Shown here one piece after another: positions 27,521 through 37,894 of a stretch of DNA of 64,000 bases. The notes beneath the pieces were generated by a model. That model did no database searches, had not been told where the DNA came from, and was given only the letters and a program-made list of their open reading frames with translations. Source of the stretch: Brevibacterium sp. UCMA 11754. GTDB lineage: Bacteria; Actinomycetota; Actinomycetes; Actinomycetales; Brevibacteriaceae. The first letter of the stretch is position 1. Each line of letters starts with the position of its first letter. A program made the position numbers and the translations under genes. The stretch covers positions 235,206 to 299,205 of the forward strand of contig NZ_JACBOT010000036.1 of the NCBI RefSeq assembly GCF_021532275.1. Reading direction: 5' to 3'.

Positions 27521-28600
27521 TCAGTCCCCCAGTGCGTCGAGTCGTGCTGCTTTGTCAGCCTCACGGCAGGAGCCGATGACGGGATCGAGGTCGCCGGAGA
27601 GAACCTGGTCAAGGTTGTAGGCCTTGTAGCCCGTCCGATGGTCGGTGATCCGGTTTTCGGGGAAGTTGTAGGTGCGGATGCGTTCAGAGCGGTCGACGGT
27701 GCGCACCTGGGACCGTCGGATGTCCGCGGCCTCGGCTGCGGCCTCCTCGGCCTGCTTGGCCAGGATGCGGGCCCGGAGCATGCGCAGTGCTGCTTCCTTG
27801 TTCTGCAGCTGTGACTTCTCGTTCTGACAGCTGGCGGTGATGCCTGTGGGCACGTGGGTGATGCGCACGGCGGAGTCCGTGGTGTTCACGGACTGACCCC
27901 CCGGGCCCGAGGACCGGTAGACGTCGATGCGCAGATCGTTGTCATCGAGTGCGACTTCCTCAGGCTCGTCCACCTCGGGAAATACGAGCACCCCGACTGC
28001 CGAGGTGTGGATGCGTCCTTGGGATTCGGTCACGGGCACGCGTTGGACCCGGTGGACTCCACCTTCGAACTTCACCCAACCGTAGGCACCGTCGTCCTTG
28101 GCCTTCAGAGCCAGGCTGACGTCTTTGTAGCCGCCGAGATCAGAATGCGTGGCATCCAGGATCTGCGAGGACCATCCGCGTGAGTCGATCCAGCGCTGGT
28201 ACATGCGCAGGAGATCCCCTGCGAACAGCGCCGATTCGTCACCACCCTCACCAGCCTTGATCTCGATGATCGCATCACGTGCATCGTCGGGATCGCTGGG
28301 AACCAAGAGGTCTCTGAGCTCAGCCTCGACATCCGAGGCCTCCTCGTGCAGGCGTTTGGCCTCAGCACCGAATTCGGCGTCGTCGTCCGCGAGTTCCTCC
28401 GCGGCGACGGCGTCGTCTTCGAGCTGGGCGAACCGACGTGCGGTCACTGCGACCTTGTCGAGTTCTGCGTAGCGCCTGGTCAGCTTCTTGGCACGGCCAG
28501 CGTCAGCGTGCACCGCAGGATCGGAGAGTTCCGACTGCAGGCGTGCATGCTCGTCGAGCAGTGCGCTGACGCTGGCTTTGAGGGTGTCATCGTCGGCCAT
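27521..28600 (-). CDS. prfA: Peptide chain release factor 1
   Basis: 359 residues. The stop-codon reading loop lies in the middle domain (the region with VHRVQRVPVTESQGRIHTS), and the GGQ catalytic loop is SSGPGGQSVNTTDSAVR near residue 235. Recognises UAA and UAG. Its ATG begins 2 bases from the rho stop, so the two are co-translated. Confidence 0.97.
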   Translation of the reverse strand: MADDDTLKASVSALLDEHARLQSELSDPAVHADAGRAKKLTRRYAELDKVAVTARRFAQLEDDAVAAEELADDDAEFGAEAKRLHEEASDVEAELRDLLVPSDPDDARDAIIEIKAGEGGDESALFAGDLLRMYQRWIDSRGWSSQILDATHSDLGGYKDVSLALKAKDDGAYGWVKFEGGVHRVQRVPVTESQGRIHTSAVGVLVFPEVDEPEEVALDDNDLRIDVYRSSGPGGQSVNTTDSAVRITHVPTGITASCQNEKSQLQNKEAALRMLRARILAKQAEEAAAEAADIRRSQVRTVDRSERIRTYNFPENRITDHRTGYKAYNLDQVLSGDLDPVIGSCREADKAARLDALGD

Positions 28601-28601
28601 C

Positions 28602-30713
<2,112 letters not shown>

Positions 30714-30938
30714 GAAGGTCCTTCTCCCTCTTTCGGCCGTGCGGCAAGAGCCGTTTACTCACGGCGACGGAAACACCGTTGACGGTGCATTGTGAAAGAT
30801 AACCTGCCTAAGAATGAGCAGGAGATGTTCCAGAATTTGTGAAATAGACAGTGGATTCGCGATGCGTACCATCGAATCCGATCACTGACGGAACACCATC
30901 AGTTTACGTGCTCAACGCCGATCACGCGAATCCGGTGC

Positions 30939-31847
30939 CTAATTCTTTTCCTTGACGCGATATCCGCCGAGGTCAATCGAGGTGTGAATGAGGGTCACCG
31001 ATGGCGGGAGCATCGCCGGAGGGACCGTGCCCGCGAGGACGAGGACGGTGGGTCCTGCGCCCGAGATCACGGCGGGCAGGCCCTCGTCGCGCAAGCCGTC
31101 GACAATGGCCATCGACTCGGGGTAGGCCTCGCGTCGGAATTCCTGATGGAGCCGATCATCGGTGGCCTCCAGCAGAACAGAGGCATCGGTGACGAAGCCA
31201 TGGATGAGCAGCGCAGCACGTGCGGAGTTCTCTGCGGCGACTTCATGTTCGATGGATACGGGGATCACGCTTCGTGCGATCTCCGTATCCAAACGCACCT
31301 CGGGCACCAGCACGGTCACCTCGGCGAGGGTGTTGGACGGCACCTGCCACGAGCGGGCAGGGTCCGGCAGGGCGATGGTCAGTCCCCCGAACACGGCAGG
31401 AGCCGCATTGTCAGGGTGGCCCTCGAGTTCGGACGCGAGTTCAAGCACGCGTTGCCGGCTCAGTTTGTCACCGCCGGCGTAGGCCCCGATCTCGCCGGCC
31501 AGCGCAATGGCGCCCACGATCGCGGCCGCGGAGGATCCGAGTCCGCGCGAATGCGGTATCCGGTTGACACAGTCCAGGCTGAGCCTCTCCCCCAAGTCTG
31601 CGGGGGCGTTGGGAAACTCTGCATGGAGCACATCGACGAGCACGCGCATGATGAGGTGGGACCGATCCGTCGGCAGAGTCTCGGCGCTCTCCCCCGTCGC
31701 ACTCACACAGGTGCTGGGATCGACAGGTTCGTCGTGGATCGTCAGTGTCAGAGTGTCGAATATCCCGAGTGCTAGGCCGAACGCATCGTAGCCAGGGCCC
31801 AGGTTCGCCGAGGTGGCCGGAACCTCGATCTGGATCCTCACGCTCAC
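30939..31847 (-). CDS. thrB: Homoserine kinase
   Basis: 302 residues from GTG 31847, whose GTGA overlaps the thrC stop. GHMP-kinase motifs are present: VPATSANLGPGYDAFG at the start and the phosphate-binding SRGLGSSAAAIVGAI. Converts homoserine to O-phosphohomoserine for ThrC. Last gene of the hom-thrC-thrB operon; the 225-base gap after it holds the rho leader. Confidence 0.95.
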   Translation of the reverse strand: MSVRIQIEVPATSANLGPGYDAFGLALGIFDTLTLTIHDEPVDPSTCVSATGESAETLPTDRSHLIMRVLVDVLHAEFPNAPADLGERLSLDCVNRIPHSRGLGSSAAAIVGAIALAGEIGAYAGGDKLSRQRVLELASELEGHPDNAAPAVFGGLTIALPDPARSWQVPSNTLAEVTVLVPEVRLDTEIARSVIPVSIEHEVAAENSARAALLIHGFVTDASVLLEATDDRLHQEFRREAYPESMAIVDGLRDEGLPAVISGAGPTVLVLAGTVPPAMLPPSVTLIHTSIDLGGYRVKEKN

Positions 31848-32938
31848 CTGTCTTCGAGCCCGAGGGCCCGTGCCGCGCTGACGGCGTCGACGGAGACCCG
31901 CTTGGGCTCGATCTCTGAACCGTCGGCTGTGTGAAGTGCCCAGCTGGGATCCTTGAGGCCGTGACCGGTCACGGTGACCGCGATTCTTGCACCGGCAGGG
32001 ACCTTGCCCGCTTCGGACATCTTCAGCAGACCAGCGACCGAGGCGGCCGAACCGGGCTCGACGAAGATTCCCTCTTCCCGGGACAGAATCTTGTGTGCAC
32101 GCAGGATCTCTTCGTCTGTGACCGAGTCGATGACTCCACCGGAGGAGTCACGCGCCTCGATGGCCTGCTGCCAGCTGGCCGGATTGCCGATTCGGATGGC
32201 GGTCGCGATCGTATCGGGTTCGTCGACGGGGTGGCCGAGCACGATCGGTGCCGATCCTGCTGCTTGGAAACCCCACATCTGCGGCAGGCGGGTCGAGGCG
32301 CCGATCACCTGGTACTGGCGGTAGCCCTTCCAGTAGGCGGTGATGTTGCCCGCGTTGCCCACAGGCAGCACGTGAATGTCGGGGGCATCGCCCAGGACGT
32401 CGACAACCTCGAAGGAGGCGGTTTTCTGTCCCTCGATGCGGTCAGGGTTGACGGAGTTGACGAGGTGAACCGGGTAGGACTCGGAGAGCTTCCGACACAG
32501 AGTCAGGCAGTCGTCGAAGTTTCCGTCAACTTCGAGCAGCGTGGCCCCATGGGCGATGGCCTGGCTCATCTTGCCCGGGGCGATCTTGCCGGTGGGCACG
32601 AGCACGGCACAGGTCAGTCCGGCCTTGGTGGCGTAGGCCGCCGCCGAGGCTGAGGTGTTGCCGGTCGAGGCGCAGATGACGGCCTTCGCGCCCTGAGCCG
32701 CAGCCTTGGTGATGGCCATGGTCATACCGCGGTCCTTGAAGGACGCCGTCGGGTTGAGGCCTTCGTACTTCACCCATACGTCAGCGCCGGTGAGCTCGCT
32801 GAGCTTCTCCGCGTGGATGAGCGGAGTTCCGCCCTCACCCAGAGTCACGGCCGGTGTGGTCTCGGAGATGTCGAGGAGGCTGCGGTATTCCTCGACGACG
32901 CCCTGCCACTGCTTCTTGGGGAATTCGGTCATTCTCAC
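31844..32938 (-). CDS. thrC: Threonine synthase
   Basis: 364 residues, the short PLP fold II form. The PLP lysine is in NPTASFKDRGMTMA (about residue 61), the GNTSASAAAYATKAG loop binds phosphate, and PVGNAGNITAYWKG is the classic second glycine loop. Makes threonine from O-phosphohomoserine. ATGA overlaps with hom on one side and GTGA with thrB on the other. Confidence 0.96.
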   Translation of the reverse strand: MRMTEFPKKQWQGVVEEYRSLLDISETTPAVTLGEGGTPLIHAEKLSELTGADVWVKYEGLNPTASFKDRGMTMAITKAAAQGAKAVICASTGNTSASAAAYATKAGLTCAVLVPTGKIAPGKMSQAIAHGATLLEVDGNFDDCLTLCRKLSESYPVHLVNSVNPDRIEGQKTASFEVVDVLGDAPDIHVLPVGNAGNITAYWKGYRQYQVIGASTRLPQMWGFQAAGSAPIVLGHPVDEPDTIATAIRIGNPASWQQAIEARDSSGGVIDSVTDEEILRAHKILSREEGIFVEPGSAASVAGLLKMSEAGKVPAGARIAVTVTGHGLKDPSWALHTADGSEIEPKRVSVDAVSAARALGLEDR

Positions 32939-34242
32939 TGTCCTTCTACACGGATCACGGATTTGACGGCGCGCACCACGGGAAGGCCGCCGAGGCGGTC
33001 GACCGTTCCCCGCAGGATCGCGTCGGTGTTCGAGTGGGTGGCGAGCACGAGTTTCGCGTGCTGAGTGCCCTGTTCGTCGACTTCTCCCACGGTCTGGCGC
33101 ATGAGCTCGATCGATGCGCCTTCATCGGAGAAGACCTCGGAGACTGCTGCGAGGACGCCCGGACGATCGACGACGTCGAGAGTGATGTGGTACCGCGTAG
33201 TGATCGCCGATATCGGCAGGATCGTCGAGTCCTTGTGGAAGGGACGTTCGTACTGTCCCCGACCGCCGAGAACCTTGCGACGGGCTACGGAGACCACATC
33301 GCCGAGGACCGCAGACGCGGTCGGTTCGCCGCCGGCGCCCTGACCGTAGAACATGAGCGAACCAGCGGCCTCGGCCTCGATGAAGACCGCGTTGAAGGCG
33401 CCGCGCACCGTCGCAAGAGGGTGATTGCGTCCCAGCAGCGCCGGGTAGACGCGAGCGGACAGCCCCGGCCCGGCAGGCGATTCGCTGACTCGTTCGCAGA
33501 CGGCGAGGAGTTTGATGACGAATCCCTGGTCCCGAGCCGTGGCAACCATCTCGGGGGTGATGTCCTCGATTCCTTCGACGTGGACATCGTCGATCGTGAC
33601 TGGAGCGTGGAAGGCCAGTGACGAGAGAATCGCGGCCTTGGCCGCAGCATCATGTCCGCCGACGTCGGCGGTCGGGTCCGCCTCGGCGAATCCCAGCTCC
33701 TGTGCGGTCTTGAGCGCTTCATCGAAGCCCCACCCCTCGGAGTCCATCTGATCGAGGATGTAGTTGGTGGTGCCGTTGACGATGCCCATGATCCGGTCGA
33801 TCCGATCCCCGGCCAGCGAGTCACCGACTGGACGGATGATGGGAATGGCACCGGCGACGGCGGCTTCGTGTTCGAGACGGACACCCGCCGTGTCCGCTGC
33901 GGACATGAGCTCACCGTAGTTGGCGGCCAGCAGGGCCTTGTTGGCTGTGACGACGGAGGAGCCGTGGTCGAGTGCCGAGCGGATGAGCGTCTTGGCGGGC
34001 TCGATGCCGCCCATGAGCTCGATGACGATGTCGGCGTCAGCGATGGCAGTCTCTGCGTCCGTCGTCAGCAGGCTCGGATCGATCCCCGGACGCTGCTTCG
34101 CGGTGTCGCGGACGACGATTGCGCTCAGCTCAAGAGGCGCACCGATCCGTTCGGCCAGAGCCTCGCTCCGGTCCTGGATGCGGGCGGCGACCTCGGTGCC
34201 GACGACCCCACATCCGAGCATGGCAACTTTCAAAGCCTGCAT
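32935..34242 (-). CDS. hom: Homoserine dehydrogenase with C-terminal ACT domain
   Basis: 435 residues. Rossmann NAD(P)H site MLGCGVVGTEVAAR at the start, catalytic region NGTTNYILDQM and KAAILSSLAFH, then an ACT domain (ITLDVVDRPGVLAAVSEVFSDEGASI) that mediates threonine feedback inhibition in this enzyme class (known in Corynebacterium). Reduces aspartate semialdehyde to homoserine at the branch point away from lysine. ATG 34242 has AAGG 8 bases upstream. It begins 31 bases after the lysA reading frame ends. Confidence 0.96.
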   Translation of the reverse strand: MQALKVAMLGCGVVGTEVAARIQDRSEALAERIGAPLELSAIVVRDTAKQRPGIDPSLLTTDAETAIADADIVIELMGGIEPAKTLIRSALDHGSSVVTANKALLAANYGELMSAADTAGVRLEHEAAVAGAIPIIRPVGDSLAGDRIDRIMGIVNGTTNYILDQMDSEGWGFDEALKTAQELGFAEADPTADVGGHDAAAKAAILSSLAFHAPVTIDDVHVEGIEDITPEMVATARDQGFVIKLLAVCERVSESPAGPGLSARVYPALLGRNHPLATVRGAFNAVFIEAEAAGSLMFYGQGAGGEPTASAVLGDVVSVARRKVLGGRGQYERPFHKDSTILPISAITTRYHITLDVVDRPGVLAAVSEVFSDEGASIELMRQTVGEVDEQGTQHAKLVLATHSNTDAILRGTVDRLGGLPVVRAVKSVIRVEGQ

Positions 34243-34273
34243 CTGTTCACCTTTTCGCTGTCTTCAATGGCAC

Positions 34274-35709
34274 TCACACGCGCTCACCGACGTTCATTCC
34301 CGGATCGCTGCGCAACATCTGAGAGTAGTCCTCGGGCGTCACAATCCACTCAACCTTATCCGCTGTCACGGCCAGGACCCCTGGTTTGGGCAGGTGGTTG
34401 TAGTTGTTGGCCAGTGACCGGCAGTAGGCACCGGTGCTCGGGACCGCGACGAGATCCCCGGAGGACACATCGGATCCCATGTATTCGTCGCGGACGATGA
34501 TGTCACCGGATTCGCAGTGCTTGCCCACGACGCGCACGATGGCGGGATCGGAACTGGAGTTCCGATTGGCCAAGGTACACGAATAGTCGGCATCGTAGAG
34601 AGCTGTCCGAATGTTGTCACTCATCCCCCGTCGACGGCGACGTAGGTGCGCACACCGTTGTCGGTGTCGACCTCTTTGACCGTGCCGACCCGGTAGAGGG
34701 TGAACATAGACGGGGACACGATCGCGCGTCCGGGCTCGATGGAGATCCGCGGCACGTTCGTGCCCAGACCGCGGCATTCCTTGGCGACCACCGCAGCGAG
34801 CTCCTGGGCCATCTCGGCCACCGGAATGGGCGTGTCCTGTGAGGTGTAGCGGATGCCGAAGCCACCGCCGAGGTCGACATCGGGCAGATCGACACCGTGT
34901 TCGTCCATGATCTCCGCTCGCAGGGCCAGGACACGGGCGGCAGCGACCTGGAAGCCGGAGATGTCGAAGATCTGCGAGCCGATGTGCGAGTGCAGACCAT
35001 CGAAACGCAGATGTGGTGAGTTCGCCACTGCCTCGGCGGCCCTTGCTGCTGCACCGGCGGAGACCGAGAGCCCGAACTTCTGGTCCTCATGAGCCGTGGC
35101 GATGAAATCGTGCGTGTGTGCCTCGACTCCCACCGTCACCCGCAGCATCACTGGGGCAACGGTGCCCTTCGCGGCCGCGATCGATTCCAGCAGGGATATC
35201 TCGTCGAGGCTGTCGACGAAGATGCGTCCCACACCGTAGTCGAGGGCGTATTCGAGTTCGGCCACAGATTTGTTGTTGCCGTGCAGACCGACTCGATCGC
35301 CTGGAACTCCTGCTGCGCGGGCCACCATCATCTCTCCCAGGGAACAGGTGTCGAGGCCAAGACCCGCCTCGTGGACCCACCGGGCGACAGCGGTGCACAG
35401 GAATGCCTTGCCCGCATAGAAGACGTCGACACCGGACAGTCCCTTTTCCGTGGAGAATGCGGCCGAATACGCGCTGACATAGTTCTCGGCGCGAGCGGTG
35501 AAATCGGCGACATCCATGACCAGGGTCGGGGTGCCGTAGCGTTCAGCGAGGTCAGTGACTGTGTGCCCGGCGACGGTGAGGACACCGGAGTCGGACTTCG
35601 TCACGTTGTCGGACCACAAGCTGGGCAGGAGGGCGTTGACGTCCTCGGGGTAGGGCAGCCACACGGGTGCAGGGGTGGCGTGCATGGTGCCGGCGATATG
35701 GGCAGGCAT
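34274..35709 (-). pseudogene. lysA: Diaminopimelate decarboxylase, split by a one-base frameshift
   Basis: Final step of lysine synthesis. The 5' part (34621-35709) reads 362 residues, with the PLP lysine at 101 (VFYAGKAFL), the HIGSQIFD strand and EPGRAIVSPSMF, and stops right after YVAVDGG. The 3' part (34274-34624) restarts in another frame at ATG with SDNIRTALYDA and carries GKHCESGDIIV (catalytic Cys) and GAYCRSLANNYN. In normal LysA these join directly as VDGGMSDN. The junction is a run of five G (34625-34629 on the complement); one more G would restore the frame. The stop and restart overlap as ATGA. Whether this is a sequencing slip, a true mutation, or two coupled halves cannot be told from sequence. 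Confidence 0.9.
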
Positions 35710-36611
35710 TACATCCTCTCCGGGGCGCGAACGCCCAGTAGTCGAAGTCCTGTGGCCAGGACGATGATGGCGGCTCGGTCGAGGACCAGCCGGGAAGCGT
35801 GGAGTCGTGTGATGTCCTCATCGATGCTCGGTGTCACTGGGCATGCTTTCGCCCAGTCCAGGAACAGCTGTGCGGTGGCTTCGAGGAGGCAGGTGATGCG
35901 CCGAGGCTCGTCTGCGAAGGCGGCGGCGTCGGTCGTGGTGATGAAGTCTGCCAGGGCTGCAGCCAGCGCGGTCTCTGTGGCATCGGTCAGGGCATTCGGG
36001 TCGAAGCCCGCTGCACTGATGCCGGCCGCCGCCGCGCGGCGTTCGACGCGACAGGCCGAGGAGTGCGCGACCTGGACGAGGTACACAGGGTTGTCCGGGC
36101 GGGCCGTGCGCAGCAGTCCCACGTCTGCCGCATGCGATGAGGCTGTGCTGCTGCGTGCGGCCACGAAGCGAAGCGAGTCGCTGCCCACTACAGGGAGCAG
36201 AGTCCGCAGTTCGGGGTTGGAAGCGATACGTTCATCGACTGTGGCTTCGATGCGCGCTGCCGTGTCCTGATCAGGACCGAATGCCGTGCCTGAGCCGACG
36301 ATGTCGGCGGCGACCTGGGCGAGGCTGCTGGAACTCACTGTGATGTTGAGGAACCCGGGCCCGGCGACGTCGACACGGGTGATTCCGGTGTCATCGCGCA
36401 GTCGTGAAGCGAACTCCTCTGCCAAGGTTCTGGGGTCGGTGTGCAGAGATGCGGCACTGCGCAGTGCGATGGTCGAGACCCAGTCGCAGTGAGGCTGTGC
36501 CTGCGCCCTGCGAAGGGTCGAGTCCGGTACAGGGTCGCTGTCGATTCCTCGTGCGGCGGCGCTGCTCGCCAGTGCACGCGCCAGAGCGGTCTGCAGAAGT
36601 TCCGGGGTCAC
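35709..36611 (-). CDS. ArgS paralogue without the catalytic core (Add1 plus DALR domains only)
   Basis: 300 residues. Residues 1 to about 112 match the N-terminal additional domain of arginyl-tRNA synthetase (TRVDVAGPGFLNITV is the ArgS VEVAGPGFLNI motif). The next residues jump straight to the end of the Rossmann core and the anticodon-binding domain: VGSDSLRFVAARSST, DNPVYLVQVAHSSACRV, LLGVRAPERM at the C-terminus. The HIGH and KMSKS motifs and roughly 250 residues between are absent, with no frameshift or stop nearby. It cannot aminoacylate but could still bind tRNA-Arg. Its TAATG overlaps the lysA start, in the position that full-length argS holds in corynebacteria. Confidence 0.85.
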   Translation of the reverse strand: MTPELLQTALARALASSAAARGIDSDPVPDSTLRRAQAQPHCDWVSTIALRSAASLHTDPRTLAEEFASRLRDDTGITRVDVAGPGFLNITVSSSSLAQVAADIVGSGTAFGPDQDTAARIEATVDERIASNPELRTLLPVVGSDSLRFVAARSSTASSHAADVGLLRTARPDNPVYLVQVAHSSACRVERRAAAAGISAAGFDPNALTDATETALAAALADFITTTDAAAFADEPRRITCLLEATAQLFLDWAKACPVTPSIDEDITRLHASRLVLDRAAIIVLATGLRLLGVRAPERM

Positions 36612-36673
36612 CAGTTCAGATTACTCGTGTCCGGTTGTCGACGGCGAATCAGGTGTCATCGTCGTTGTCTGGA

Positions 36674-37849
36674 TCAGATCGAGCCGGGACGACAGGCGGA
36701 GAAGCTGACTGCGAACTTGACCACGGTAGAGGCCAGCACCACGGCGTAAGCCGGCCACATCACATCGAAGCTCTGGATCAGGAAGGCGAAGATCAGGGGG
36801 CCGGTCGCAGCCATCAGGTACCCACCGCCCTGAACGAAGCCGGACAGTGCCGCCGAGGCCTCGGCGCTGCGTGAGCGCAGGGTGATCAGGGTCAGAGCCA
36901 GCGGGAAGGTCGAGATTCCGATGCCCAACAGGACCGTCCACAGCACTGGTGCTGCCTGCGGCATGAGCCATAGGCCGAGGTAACCGACAGCTAGACAGCC
37001 GGAGAAGGCCGCGACTATCGGCGAAGCTGTGCGCATCTTCTGTGCGAGAAGCGGCAGGACGAACCCGAGGACGAGGGGGATGGCGGTCACGAGAGCGAGC
37101 ATGGCTCCTGCGAATGCCGGGTCGAAGCCCGCTCGTGTCAGCAGGGTAGGCAGCCAGGTGAATAGGATGAAATTGTTGAATGAGGTCAGTCCGGTCATCG
37201 TCATCAGTGCCCAGGCGCGGCGGGTCTTGACCAGTCGCAGCAGTTCGCTTCCGCCGACGACCGTGGCCGAGACCTGCGACCGGGGTGCTGGTCTGAGCAC
37301 AACGATGACTGCCCAGACGGCGATCCCCAGTGCCGCGGAGACAGCCCACACGAGCAGAGAACCGCGCCATTCGAACTTCGATGCCAGCGGCACTGCCACG
37401 AGTGGTGGGATGAAAGTCCCCAGCTGCAGCAGCCCCACGTGCACTGTCGACATCAGTGCGACACGGTCGGGGAAGTAGGACTTCACGATCGGTGGCACGA
37501 CTACGTTGCCGATGCCCATGCCCAGCAGTGCGAGAACGCTGAGTGCCAGGAAGAGTGCGGGAGAATCGACGATCGCGCGCAGGCCCAGGCCAGCCGTGAT
37601 CATGATCATCACACCCAGTGAGATCGTCAGTCCGGAGAACCGGTTGTACAGCCGTGGCGTGATGAAGCCGCTGATTCCGTAGAGCAGCGGCGGCAGCATC
37701 CCGATGATTGCCAGGAACACCGCGCTGAGATGGATCTCGGAGCCCATCGCGTCCAACAGCGGTGACAGGCCGGTCACGCCCGGGCGAAGGTTGAATGCTG
37801 CGACAACGATTCCGATGACGATCAGTCCGGATGCCCACGCAGATTTCAT
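36674..37849 (-). CDS. MFS transporter, CynX/NimT-like
   Basis: 391 residues with 12 hydrophobic segments, no large extra domain. The order of helices and the N-terminal NLRPGVTGLSPLLDAMGSEI fit the cyanate/nitroimidazole-resistance subgroup of the major facilitator superfamily; substrate unknown. Another open frame of similar size overlaps it but has no membrane pattern. Single gene, ends before the ArgS-like gene. Confidence 0.85.
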   Translation of the reverse strand: MKSAWASGLIVIGIVVAAFNLRPGVTGLSPLLDAMGSEIHLSAVFLAIIGMLPPLLYGISGFITPRLYNRFSGLTISLGVMIMITAGLGLRAIVDSPALFLALSVLALLGMGIGNVVVPPIVKSYFPDRVALMSTVHVGLLQLGTFIPPLVAVPLASKFEWRGSLLVWAVSAALGIAVWAVIVVLRPAPRSQVSATVVGGSELLRLVKTRRAWALMTMTGLTSFNNFILFTWLPTLLTRAGFDPAFAGAMLALVTAIPLVLGFVLPLLAQKMRTASPIVAAFSGCLAVGYLGLWLMPQAAPVLWTVLLGIGISTFPLALTLITLRSRSAEASAALSGFVQGGGYLMAATGPLIFAFLIQSFDVMWPAYAVVLASTVVKFAVSFSACRPGSI

Positions 37850-37894
37850 GCTTGCATTTCTATCATCCTGTCCACCGCACCAGCGTCGGCGGGG

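Noticed and set aside
36621..37838. 405-codon frame overlapping the MFS gene
   Set aside because: Arg/Pro/His-rich composition and no membrane helices, whereas the other frame shows a regular 12-helix pattern.
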